Notes: generated from the sequence alone by a model not told the origin. A stretch of DNA of 10,737 bases from CBDUQI01 sp965369325 (GCA_965369325.1 CBDUQI010000206.1:1-10737), one strand, 5' to 3'; shown: positions 1 to 7,909, counted from the stretch's first letter. Program-made: numbers and translations.

Positions 1-654
1 TTCGCGCTGCGGACGCACGTAGTTCAGAAGGTCTTTGATCGTGATGTAGTGCAGATTGAACTTTTCAGCGAACTTAAGCAGGTCCGGGCGGCGCGCCATG
101 GTGCCGTCATCGTTAATGACTTCGACAATGACGCCGGCCGGTTTAAGGCCTGCCAGCCGCGAGAGCTCTACTGCCGCTTCGGTATGGCCTTGACGCTCAA
201 TCAGACCGCCAGCTTTGGCGACCAGCGGGAACATGTGGCCAGGCGCCTGCAGATCGGCGCTGGTGTAGCTTTCCGACAACACCACCTCAATGGTCTTGGC
301 GCGATCGCCGGCAGAAATACCGGTGGTAACGCCGTGGGTGCGGGTGGCATCCACGCTGATGGTGAACGCCGTTTGCATATGATCGGTGTTGTTCTGAACC
401 ATCGGCCACAACTCTTTGTCGCGTGCGATCGAAGGCTCAACAGCCAGGCAAATAAGACCGCGTCCGTGGGTCATCATGAAATTCACGGCATCGGCGGTGG
501 CGTGTTCAGCGGCGACAATTAGGTCGCCTTCGTTCTCGCGGTCTTCATCGTCGGAAACCAGCAAAAGTGCGCCGTTCTTGTAGGCGTTCAGGGCTGTCTC
601 GATGCGCGCGTTGGCGGCTGCCAGCTTGGCATTCGTGGTGGTGCTCGTACTCAT
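1..654 (-). CDS. ribB: 3,4-dihydroxy-2-butanone 4-phosphate synthase (RibB), 3' end cut by window edge
   Basis: This cytoplasmic enzyme converts ribulose 5-phosphate to 3,4-dihydroxy-2-butanone 4-phosphate plus formate, supplying the four-carbon unit of riboflavin. The frame is open from ATG at 654 to base 1 (218 codons, no stop reached). Family hallmarks are all present: the acidic metal/substrate loop DDEDRENEGDL (residues 35-45), the THGVTTGISAGDRA segment (106-119), RQGHTEA (154-160) and GVIVEVINDDGTMAR (174-188). The start is supported by AGGAG at 661-665 on the minus strand, 6 nt before the ATG. Stand-alone RibB of E. coli is about 217 aa, so the gene is either nearly complete here or continues into a GTP cyclohydrolase II domain as in RibBA; the window cannot decide. 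It diverges from the outer-membrane protein gene. I looked for an FMN riboswitch upstream and found none. Identification is certain; only the C-terminal end is unknown. Confidence 0.96.
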   Translation of the reverse strand, partial: MSTSTTTNAKLAAANARIETALNAYKNGALLLVSDDEDRENEGDLIVAAEHATADAVNFMMTHGRGLICLAVEPSIARDKELWPMVQNNTDHMQTAFTISVDATRTHGVTTGISAGDRAKTIEVVLSESYTSADLQAPGHMFPLVAKAGGLIERQGHTEAAVELSRLAGLKPAGVIVEVINDDGTMARRPDLLKFAEKFNLHYITIKDLLNYVRPQRE

Positions 655-773
655 GTTCGTCTCCTCAGTGCGTTGCATGTGTGTGCCCCAGGTCAGACCA
701 GACCAGGCTGGCGTGGGTTATCCGGGTTGACGGGATGCTAGGGCTGAGGGGGTGTCAGGCCCAGAGTGGGGCA

Positions 774-790
774 TTCATAAGCGCTATGAA
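774..790. repeat. 17-bp inverted repeat, possible operator
   Basis: The sequence TTCATA-AGCGC-TATGAA has perfect 6-bp arms around a GCGC-containing centre. It lies in the 275-bp gap between the divergent ribB and outer-membrane protein genes, about 120 bp upstream of ribB and 140 bp upstream of the other. Its shape and place suit a dimeric regulator binding site, but I do not recognise it as a known operator, and no regulator gene is in the window. No clear -35/-10 pair was found for either gene in this gap. Confidence 0.3.
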
Positions 791-917
791 CGAGAGGAAT
801 GGGCCAGCGCTGCGATATCCATCTAGGCTTTCGCGACATGTGCGCAAAACAGATGAGCAGGCACGTGGTGCAAACAGGCCATCGCGGGGCTTTGCGGTGA
901 CGCGATGCCATTCGCTT

Positions 918-923
918 AAGGAG
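918..923 (+). promoter_or_regulatory. Ribosome binding site deciding the start at 930
   Basis: AAGGAG lies 6 nt before the ATG at 930 and is the best Shine-Dalgarno match in this frame. It selects residue 1 of the outer-membrane protein. The frame is open upstream to 567, but that stretch overlaps ribB on the other strand and has no such site. A second ATG at 1035 with a weaker GGTGGA before it would leave a signal peptide of only about 14 residues without a positive N-region. Confidence 0.75.
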
Positions 924-929
924 TTATCA

Positions 930-2201
930 ATGCCAGATCAGCAAGTAGATCGGCGAGACGCTGCGCTGAAGGGGAGCCGACCGCTACGGCTGCCCGCCGG
1001 ATTCCGCACTACCAGCGTTCGGCGGTGGATATATATGAGCGCGATGTCGTTGGTACTTGGCGGTAGCGCGTTCGCGCAGGAGTTCAGCGGTAACGTTGCA
1101 GTGCAAAGCACCGGATACGCAGCCGATCCGCTGCATGACGGGCAGGGACGGAGCAATCTGTCGTTGAGTCTCGACACCGAGTTGTATCACGACTGGGACG
1201 AAGGACGGCAACGGGTGGTGGTAGCACCGTTTGCGCGATGGGACGAGCGTGACTCGCGGCGCACGCACCTGGATGTGCGCGAACTGTACTGGCAACGCAC
1301 CTTCACCTCGGTTGAGCTTTCCGCGGGGCTGCGGCAGGTGTTCTGGGGCGTCACCGAATCGGCGCACCTGGTGGACATCGTGAATCAAACGGATTTTGTC
1401 GAGAACATCGACGGTGAAGACAAGCTGGGCCAGCCTATGCTGAGTCTGCGGTGGACGCCTGAATGGGGCACGGTGGATCTGCTGGCGCTGCCGTACTTTC
1501 GGGAGCGCACTTTCGCTGGCCCGAACGGACGACCACACTTTGGACTGGATGTGAACGAAGACGCTGCTCGCTACCAGAGTGCACGCGGGCGCCGACATTT
1601 GGATCTGGCGGTGCGCTACAGCCACTACGTGGGTGATTGGGATTTTGGTGTAGCGCATTTTTCGGGCACCAGCCGGCAACCCCGCCTGGATTTGAACCTG
1701 AACGCGGATGGCGAATTTGAGCTGATGCCTTACTACGATCTGCTTGAGCAGAGTAGTGTGGACTTGCAGGCAACCATTAGTGGTTGGTTATGGAAGGCCG
1801 AGTTGGTTGCTCGGCGCAACGCAGATGGCCGCTCCGTCGCTTTAGCCACGGGAGTTGAGTATACCTTTGACGGCCGCCTGGGCGGCGACGCAGATATCGG
1901 GGTAATCGCTGAGTACCTGTTCGACGATCAGCCGGTGTTGCGCACGCCCGTTGGGAATGATGTAGCGCTGGGTGTTCGTTTGGCGCTGAACGATGTGCAG
2001 GACACGCAGTTGCTGGTGGTCTCGGTGCTCGATCTGGATTCTCGCGCCAGCTTCACCACACTGGAGGGCAGCCGCCGATTGGGTGCTGATTGGAAGTTAT
2101 CGCTGGAAGGACGCCTGTTCGCTAACTCCGCTCAGGGTGATCTGCTTTATGCCTACCGGGATGATGAGTATCTGTCGCTGGCGCTGGCGCGGTTCTTTTG
2201 A
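930..2201 (+). CDS. Outer-membrane beta-barrel protein of unknown function
   Basis: The protein has 423 aa. A signal peptide is visible: an arginine-containing N-region, a hydrophobic core around residues 36-46 (MSAMSLVLGGS) and a likely AFA|QEF cleavage after residue 49. The N-region before the core is unusually long, about 35 residues. The mature part is rich in alternating polar/aromatic strands and ends in ...ALARFF, the C-terminal Phe typical of proteins inserted by the BAM complex. Conserved-looking blocks include RQVFWG (135-140) and QTDFVENIDGEDKLGQP (153-169), which I associate with uncharacterised proteobacterial outer-membrane proteins. No substrate or plug domain can be named. It is monocistronic here, divergent from ribB and convergent with the TIR/MoxR/FGE operon, so it is probably not part of that system. 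Outer-membrane placement is likely; function is unknown. Confidence 0.85.
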   Translation: MPDQQVDRRDAALKGSRPLRLPAGFRTTSVRRWIYMSAMSLVLGGSAFAQEFSGNVAVQSTGYAADPLHDGQGRSNLSLSLDTELYHDWDEGRQRVVVAPFARWDERDSRRTHLDVRELYWQRTFTSVELSAGLRQVFWGVTESAHLVDIVNQTDFVENIDGEDKLGQPMLSLRWTPEWGTVDLLALPYFRERTFAGPNGRPHFGLDVNEDAARYQSARGRRHLDLAVRYSHYVGDWDFGVAHFSGTSRQPRLDLNLNADGEFELMPYYDLLEQSSVDLQATISGWLWKAELVARRNADGRSVALATGVEYTFDGRLGGDADIGVIAEYLFDDQPVLRTPVGNDVALGVRLALNDVQDTQLLVVSVLDLDSRASFTTLEGSRRLGADWKLSLEGRLFANSAQGDLLYAYRDDEYLSLALARFF

Positions 2202-2217
2202 TCTGTCGCGTTATCTA

Positions 2218-2240
2218 AGTCAGACAGCCATCGTCTGACT
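2218..2240. terminator. Hairpin between convergent genes, possible bidirectional terminator
   Basis: AGTCAGAC (2218-2225) and GTCTGACT (2233-2240) form a perfect 8-bp stem with a 7-nt loop. It lies 16 nt after the stop of the outer-membrane protein gene and 19 nt after the stop of the last gene of the facing operon. There is no real T-run on either side (gcgcgttcg on plus; TTAGATAA on minus), so as an intrinsic terminator it would be weak. The position between two convergent stops is the main support. Confidence 0.5.
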
Positions 2241-2259
2241 GCGCGTTCGTCTGGCCAAA

Positions 2260-4539
2260 CTAGCGGATTAGGAATCGGGTAATCTGCGTTTGCACGCGCT
2301 CGTCCCGCAGCAGGGAGAAATGTGTGATCTCGGGGCCTTCGAAGGTGACGTTTTCGCCTTGCTTGTCGGCACGTGAAAAACCGCCGGTGGTGCTTTGCAA
2401 GAGGACCACCAGATCGCTGTCCTGTCCGCGCAGTAACTTCGCCAGGGCCCGATGGGTAAAACGCTGTGGCTCGCATTTGCCCGCAATGTTAAGTAGCTCA
2501 CCGTCGACGGTTATTGAGGGCGTCAGCAGCCGGATAGTATCGGATTCCGGTAACAGTGCACGCTGGCCGGGCTGCTGCAGTGTAGCTTGCCAAAGCCAGC
2601 CGAATATCATTGAGTAAACCCGACGCAGCAGGCCGAACCCCGGGATAGCGCCGAGCAGCGCAGTAGCGCTTTCGCCGAAATGCCCAAGTGCGGTGTTGCC
2701 GCGAATCGCGCAGGCGACGCGCACCAGCCTGCGCACTCTGGGATGCCCATCACCCATTAACTCGGCAAGTTGTTGTAGATGTGGCGTTGCGGCCAGTTCT
2801 TCTTCTGAAAAAGGCGGGCGACCATCCATGCGCTGCGCGCGGCACAGCAGTTCGGCCAGAACGCCACCGCTATCGAACGCGATGATGTCGAGCTCGCGTA
2901 CCTCAGGCAGCGCGCGCAACAGTGCAATCGCGTTGTCCACGGGGTCTTGCTGGATCGTGTAGTGGTCCCATCCCAAAATCGATGCGTAGTGGCGCTCGAG
3001 CAGGCCTTGCATGGGCGCCAGCCCCCCGAATGAGCTACCGGTGTCTGAGAACATCCCGTGCAGTAGCAACAGCATCGGCGCCAAGGGTTCTGCGCTGCCC
3101 TCGGCAATGGGCTCGGTTATCAACGTGTCGGGCTCGCGCCAGGTGACCTTCGCCAGCCCCGGTTGAGGTACGGTGCGCTGGTCCAGCAGCCGTGCGAACC
3201 GCGCTGCCAAGCCGGCCCGGCGCGCGGTGCGAGCCGTGTCCTGTCGTGCGCCCGCTGCGGTGCCGTCAGCGAGGTTGGTTTGTATTTCTGGGTCAGCCGT
3301 GTTGCTGGCGTCCGGCACGTCCACCCGAGGGTCGGGCGTATCGATATCGGCGCTGGCGCGATTGGGATCGGGCCCGGCATCGGCCTGGCGTTGGGTGCGG
3401 GCAGCGAGGTTGGGCAGGACGAAAAATCCAAGCACGCCGAGCGCGCCCAACGCCAGACTGACAGTGCGCAGCGTCCCGAGCAGCGCGTTCCAATCCGTGT
3501 TGGGGCGGGCGAGTATCATGCGGTCCAACCAGTCCAGCTCGCGCACCAGCCGAAAGCCAATGTCGTAATCTCTAAACTCACGCGAGGCGGCGGCTCGATA
3601 GCCGAATCTTGCTTGCCGGGCGCCGCTGGTCCAGGCGCCGCCACGGATTACCTGTTGTCGGCAGCGCCAGGGAGATTCCGCGCCGCCATCGCGCGGTGTA
3701 TCCTCGTAGTTCGCGCTGTAACAATCAGTCGTCCATTCCGCGACGTTACCGAGGGTGTCGAACAACCCGAAGCTGTTGGCTTGATAGGAGGCCACGCGTG
3801 CAAGGTGGGCAGCGTCGTCCAGGCACGAAAAGTCGCGCAGGTCCTCGCTTGTCTCTGGCCCGTCGGCGCGGATCCCCAGCCCGGGTGAAGCATTGCGATG
3901 GGCTAAATCGCGCACGTTAGCGTGCTGGCAGGCATTCGCCGGGATGGACCATGGCGCTGGCGCGGAGGCGACGCTGCCGCGCGCTGCATATTCCCATTCG
4001 GCTTCGCTCGGAAGGCGGTAGTGGGCGCCGGTCTCTCCCGAGACCCAGCTGGCAAAGGTCCTCGCCTCGTCCCATGACACGTTCGCGACAGGCCAGTCCG
4101 GATCGATAAGATCAGACAAGGCGAACTCAGGCTCGAGCGCACGTGCGCGCCCGTCATTCATCTCAGCGTACAGGCCAAACGTGACCTCTGTTCGCATGAT
4201 CGCGAAGTTCTTTGCGAAGTTAACGTCATGCTCGGGCCACTCATCGGCGGCAGGGGTTGGCAGTGGGTCGGGTGCGCGGGTAGGCGGAAACTCCGGCGGA
4301 CTGCCCATGGGGTAGGTGCCGGCGGGAATCAGCGCAAGCTCCAAATCAACGTCGAGCAGGGTGACACCGTCGGCCTGCATTCGCAGTGGCGAACGCCCCA
4401 ACAGGTTCCAGGCGAAGATCATCAAGACAATGAGCACGATGCTGATGACGGTGCCGACGGCGTAAGCGGTCTGCCGCGAATCAAGGGCCGACTCATCGGG
4501 CGCAACCTCATCCGTGGGAAGGTCTGGTGCGTCTGTCAT
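2260..4539 (-). CDS. Membrane FGE/SUMF1-like domain fused to a DUF7379-like alpha/beta hydrolase domain
   Basis: A 759-aa protein, last gene of the operon. Order of parts: acidic N-terminus; membrane segment 25-47; FGE/SUMF1 (C-type-lectin fold) domain about 58-335 with IPAGTYPMGS (71-80), YRLPSEAEWEYAARG (174-188), GNVAEWTTDC (264-273) and IRGGAW (298-303); second membrane segment about 357-377; a polar Asp/Ala/Thr-rich linker to about 480; an alpha/beta-hydrolase-like domain 485-759 with the oxyanion-loop motif LLLHG (491-495) and a C-terminal HFSLL carrying the likely catalytic His (H740). The nucleophile elbow, usually HSRGG in this hydrolase group, reads FDSGG (555-559). The two catalytic cysteines of true FGE are replaced by S305 and A310 (aligned by eye), so formylglycine formation is unlikely. 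C204, C239, C273 and C293 look like the disulfide cysteines of secreted FGE-like proteins. ATG 4539 is 1 nt after the previous stop, implying translational coupling; a longer frame to 4698 would overlap the previous gene. Flanking charges leave the topology ambiguous. The family assignment of the hydrolase part is from motif memory. Confidence 0.85.
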   Translation of the reverse strand: MTDAPDLPTDEVAPDESALDSRQTAYAVGTVISIVLIVLMIFAWNLLGRSPLRMQADGVTLLDVDLELALIPAGTYPMGSPPEFPPTRAPDPLPTPAADEWPEHDVNFAKNFAIMRTEVTFGLYAEMNDGRARALEPEFALSDLIDPDWPVANVSWDEARTFASWVSGETGAHYRLPSEAEWEYAARGSVASAPAPWSIPANACQHANVRDLAHRNASPGLGIRADGPETSEDLRDFSCLDDAAHLARVASYQANSFGLFDTLGNVAEWTTDCYSANYEDTPRDGGAESPWRCRQQVIRGGAWTSGARQARFGYRAAASREFRDYDIGFRLVRELDWLDRMILARPNTDWNALLGTLRTVSLALGALGVLGFFVLPNLAARTQRQADAGPDPNRASADIDTPDPRVDVPDASNTADPEIQTNLADGTAAGARQDTARTARRAGLAARFARLLDQRTVPQPGLAKVTWREPDTLITEPIAEGSAEPLAPMLLLLHGMFSDTGSSFGGLAPMQGLLERHYASILGWDHYTIQQDPVDNAIALLRALPEVRELDIIAFDSGGVLAELLCRAQRMDGRPPFSEEELAATPHLQQLAELMGDGHPRVRRLVRVACAIRGNTALGHFGESATALLGAIPGFGLLRRVYSMIFGWLWQATLQQPGQRALLPESDTIRLLTPSITVDGELLNIAGKCEPQRFTHRALAKLLRGQDSDLVVLLQSTTGGFSRADKQGENVTFEGPEITHFSLLRDERVQTQITRFLIR

Positions 4540-4540
4540 G

Positions 4541-7500
4541 CTACTTCGCCTGCGCTCCGCGTTTGGCTTGTTCCTCGGGCGACATCCGTTGTGTTTGTTG
4601 CTCCGGCGCCTGCTTTTGTTCTGCTTCAGGGAATTCTGGGATGGTGGATTGCGGGTAGTCACTCTGGGCGACACGCCGTACCACCCGGAATCCAACAATT
4701 GCGCTGGCGAGCCCCGCGGCTTTTTCAGTCACCGAATCGCCGTCGCGCCAATTACCTCCCACGGCGACATTGACGGCGCATCCGCCGCCCGGCAACCCGC
4801 CGCGGGTCGATTCGAAACATTCGGGAGTCCATTCGGAGACGTTGCCAGAGAGCCCATGCAGATCCAGCCAGTTGGTTGTTGTCTGCTCAACGGGCAGGGT
4901 ACGGCTGGGCCCACCGGGCACTGCGGAGGCCACCCTGCGCAGGACGCGCCCGAAAGCGGAATCGGAGGTGGCGTTGGTGATCAGATACCAGTTGCTCAGA
5001 CTGGGCAATGCATAGACGGCGGTGGTTTCGCCGGACAGCCAGTCGGCATAGGCAGCGGCGTCCTCATAGTTCACGTTAATTACCGGGCGCTTGCCGCGGC
5101 CCCAGCCGTTGGCATCAGGGAGTGTGCGATTGGTCGCGCGGGCGAATCGATCGTACTCTTCAAACGTAACCTCGTACTTGCCTACCGCGAACAGTTGCCC
5201 GCCGGGGGCGGAGCTGTCACTAAGCACCGTCATCACCGGACCCAGGCCGCCCTTGGCCAGACGGTCCTGAAAACTGCGCACTGGACTGCGCAACCATACC
5301 CGAACGGTCGAGGCCGGAAAATACTCTGCCGCGCTCGGCGCGGTACTCGATGGCGGTGCATTGTTGCCAAGGTTGCTTTGATCCGCTGAGCGCGCGCGGC
5401 TAGCGCCCGCGGCGAGTATTTCGATTGGATGGGTATAGCTCAGATGCGCGAGCGCCGATTCGATGGTGTTTGCGAATGTACCGTTGGGCACGGCGAGTAG
5501 TGGCCACAAAAAAGCGGGTTGGGTGCGGGCCACACCGCGGTGTCGCAGGCGCGAGATGCCGTAGTCGGGATCGAATTCAATCAGGTGCTTAAGCGGTGTG
5601 CCGTCCGTTGCTTGCGCCCCGTACAACCGCGTACGAACATCTGTGGCAGGGGCGTTCACGGGCGTCGCCTCCGGACTGGTAGGCACCAGCTCGGTGGTGA
5701 ACCCCTGAGCCTGCAGCGCGTAGTCAAGGCGGCTTCCCAGTCGCGCGATGGCCTGGGCCTCCTCGGTGGTGTACTCGCTGCTGCCGCCGCTGGCGGGGTA
5801 CAGGATTTGTACTGTAATGTTGGCCCTCGCCTGCGCATTGCGTTCGCCCAGCCAGCGATCGCCGATAGGTTTGCCGATCAACGCCAGTGCGCCAAGCAGC
5901 CCCAGACTGAACATTGTGGCGCGCAGCAACCTCGCGCCCGCAAATGTGACGGCGTCCTGCAAGCGTTGCCCGCCCAGTTCATCGGCGCGTGCGCGGGGTA
6001 GCTCGACGGCGGCCAGCTGTTCGGGAGCCTCAAGCACGACGTTCTGGAAGATGGCATCGGTGTACTCGCCGCTGTGCGTGCTTGCGAGCAGATCTTTCAA
6101 GAACGCTTGCCACCGGGCGCCCTCCGGCACGGCAATCTCGACGCTCGCCTGCTCGCCCGTCAGATTACCGTGCAGCAGTTTGCGGTAGGTGTTCTGGATC
6201 AGCGCCAGTTGTGGCACCGGCTGGCGTTGCAGCAGCACTGCGCGCAGATAATCCGGCATTTGTGCCTCCCGGCACCAGGGCAGGGTCGTGATCTGCAGCA
6301 ACCGCCGCTCACGTTGAGCGGCGGTTTGATCGGCGAACATCACCGTGTCTAGGTACAGCGCGATTTCGAATTTCATCTGTGGGTAGGCGGCAATCGCCGC
6401 TAGCAACAGCATGCCGTCGTTGCCCAGATACGCTTGCAGTTCCTGCAAAAGTTGCGAGGTGTCTGCCTGCTCGCGATCGCGCATCCAGCGCCGTACTGAG
6501 TCGTGCAGCAAGGGTGGATACGGCGAGGCATTGTGCTCGCCTTCCAGCCATGGCGGAGTGTCCTCTGTGCCGAGCTGCTGTTGGGGATTCAGCCAATGCC
6601 GAGCGGCCCTCAGGCCCTGGCTGCCAAAGCGGGCCAGGGCAAAGCCGCGCGCGTGCAGCGCCTTCTCCTCGCGCCCCCAACAGGCGGGCGCGCGATCACT
6701 CAGCAGTGCGTGAGCACTCCACTGACCGGTCGTCGGTTGCCACGGGTGTGCGGTAGTGCGTCCGCCGTGCATCAACAGCGACGCATCGCCCGCCACGATT
6801 AACGCGTCGCCTTGAAAGTGCTGTGCCACTTGCTCGTAGGTGGCGTTACGCCCGGGCTGGCCGCGTGGGAACAATCGGGCCGGGCGGCCTTCGAAAATGA
6901 AGCTTGAGACTTCCAGCCCACCGGCGTACAGCCGATCCGCCAAGCGGCCCGCGAAACGGGTGAACATGTCCAGCGGGGAGCGCTGTTGCAACAGCATCAC
7001 GTAACCTGGGCGTTGCGCCTGGTGTGCATAGACAATCTTGGGAATGCCGCCGTGGCGCGCGGTCGCGTTCACGGTCGCGGTGGTGTTCAACCGGCGGGTT
7101 GGATGGCGCGCGGGTACGCGCAGAACGGCGACACTCTGGCTGATCTGCGAGGGTGCAAACAACGGGCCGCGTGCACCTGAGATGGGCAACGGTTTAAGTT
7201 GTGGTCGCGTGCTGGCGCCGTGCTTACCGACGAACACTCGCCGTGCGCGCCAGCGCGCGAGCAGCCAGGCGATACTGAACAGCAGAGGCAGGCTTGCCAA
7301 TCCCCAGCGTAGCAGCCGCCAGCCCAACGCCTGACGCGGGCGCACAAGGTCGGAGATCGCTGGCGGCCGGGGCGGGGGGGAGAACTGCGATGTACCGGAA
7401 ACACCTGGTGTGGTATTCGGTTCGCCGCCGGGCCCGCCGAGCTCCCCGCTGGGGCCCGAAGAGGTGCCCGTGGGCGTCGGTGCATCGAGCCAAGCGGACG

Positions 7501-7891
7501 GCCAAAAAAAAGTGGCTAATGCGAGGGTTATGCCAGCAGCCAGTATGAGCCCCAGCACCACTGGCCAGACGCGCCTGCGGCGCGTGTGCTGTATCAGTGG
7601 ATCCTCGTCCTGTGCTGCAACGTGCGCCCTGATTTTCTTCCCGGCTTCGCCACCGGGCACGCCCAGCGAGTCGAATATCTCGTAGAACAGCGTCTGTTGC
7701 TCCGGCGTGCCGCAAAAGATGCTGGCCAGTGAATATTTGAGAAAGTTGGCATCCACGGTGCCATGCCCGGACCAGAACTGAGCCAGCCGCAGGTCGTTGG
7801 CTTCGATAATTTGTTCAACGCTGATTTGGAAACCAGCCGCGCGCAAGCGCAGCACCAGCTGATCAAAAAATGGCCCAAGTTGTGCACGCAT
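4541..7891 (-). CDS. Three-pass membrane protein: CoxE-like N-terminus, degenerate vWA-like region, C-terminal FGE/SUMF1-like domain
   Basis: A 1116-aa protein, probable sensor of the operon. Residues 1-80 resemble the helical N-terminus of CoxE-type vWA proteins that partner MoxR ATPases (LRAAGFQISVEQII; then CGTPEQQTLFYEIFDSL). RRRR precedes membrane segment 1 (109-130); a Pro/Gly-rich linker follows (135-180); segment 2 is about 194-213, followed by Arg/Lys. Residues 284-435 look like a vWA-like fold, but the MIDAS position reads LLQQRSP (300-306) without the usual Asp. Segment 3 is about 655-673. Residues 690-760 form a small alpha/beta domain, and 860-1073 an FGE-like domain (VGKYEVTF 903-910, GNVSEW 1016-1021, VGFRVV 1066-1071) whose catalytic cysteines are replaced by D1050 and T1055. 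The charge pattern predicts a cytoplasmic N-terminus and middle, with the FGE domain outside; C1025 and C1038 could form a disulfide. The tail is Gln/Glu-rich. I chose ATG 7891; GTG 7900 or TTG 7909, directly after the MoxR stop, are alternatives. All family calls rest on motif reading. Confidence 0.83.
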   Translation of the reverse strand: MRAQLGPFFDQLVLRLRAAGFQISVEQIIEANDLRLAQFWSGHGTVDANFLKYSLASIFCGTPEQQTLFYEIFDSLGVPGGEAGKKIRAHVAAQDEDPLIQHTRRRRVWPVVLGLILAAGITLALATFFWPSAWLDAPTPTGTSSGPSGELGGPGGEPNTTPGVSGTSQFSPPPRPPAISDLVRPRQALGWRLLRWGLASLPLLFSIAWLLARWRARRVFVGKHGASTRPQLKPLPISGARGPLFAPSQISQSVAVLRVPARHPTRRLNTTATVNATARHGGIPKIVYAHQAQRPGYVMLLQQRSPLDMFTRFAGRLADRLYAGGLEVSSFIFEGRPARLFPRGQPGRNATYEQVAQHFQGDALIVAGDASLLMHGGRTTAHPWQPTTGQWSAHALLSDRAPACWGREEKALHARGFALARFGSQGLRAARHWLNPQQQLGTEDTPPWLEGEHNASPYPPLLHDSVRRWMRDREQADTSQLLQELQAYLGNDGMLLLAAIAAYPQMKFEIALYLDTVMFADQTAAQRERRLLQITTLPWCREAQMPDYLRAVLLQRQPVPQLALIQNTYRKLLHGNLTGEQASVEIAVPEGARWQAFLKDLLASTHSGEYTDAIFQNVVLEAPEQLAAVELPRARADELGGQRLQDAVTFAGARLLRATMFSLGLLGALALIGKPIGDRWLGERNAQARANITVQILYPASGGSSEYTTEEAQAIARLGSRLDYALQAQGFTTELVPTSPEATPVNAPATDVRTRLYGAQATDGTPLKHLIEFDPDYGISRLRHRGVARTQPAFLWPLLAVPNGTFANTIESALAHLSYTHPIEILAAGASRARSADQSNLGNNAPPSSTAPSAAEYFPASTVRVWLRSPVRSFQDRLAKGGLGPVMTVLSDSSAPGGQLFAVGKYEVTFEEYDRFARATNRTLPDANGWGRGKRPVINVNYEDAAAYADWLSGETTAVYALPSLSNWYLITNATSDSAFGRVLRRVASAVPGGPSRTLPVEQTTTNWLDLHGLSGNVSEWTPECFESTRGGLPGGGCAVNVAVGGNWRDGDSVTEKAAGLASAIVGFRVVRRVAQSDYPQSTIPEFPEAEQKQAPEQQTQRMSPEEQAKRGAQAK

Positions 7892-7909
7892 CGTGCTCAC
7901 GGGGTGCAA

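Noticed and set aside
655..929. FMN riboswitch upstream of ribB
   Set aside because: The conserved RFN-element blocks were not found on the minus strand in this gap.
567..929. N-terminal extension of the outer-membrane protein reading frame
   Set aside because: It overlaps ribB on the other strand, has no ribosome binding site, and would bury the signal peptide; AAGGAG before ATG 930 marks the real start.
984..1773. Minus-strand frames opposite the outer-membrane protein gene (for example one of about 231 codons)
   Set aside because: They are antisense shadows with His/Pro/Arg-rich translations, no domain features and no ribosome binding sites.
3163..3888. Plus-strand frame of about 241 codons opposite the FGE-hydrolase gene
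   Set aside because: The opposite strand encodes a motif-rich protein continuously; this frame's translation is Arg/Gly/Ala-rich without domains.
4540..4698. Longer start for the FGE-hydrolase gene
   Set aside because: The added 53 residues overlap the coding end of the upstream gene, are low-complexity and basic, and do not resemble a protein domain.
3530..5000. Diversity-generating retroelement targets, because FGE/C-type-lectin domains are common variable proteins
   Set aside because: No reverse transcriptase, accessory gene or near-identical template repeat was found in the window, and the smaller FGE domain is internal instead of C-terminal. A cassette outside the window cannot be excluded.
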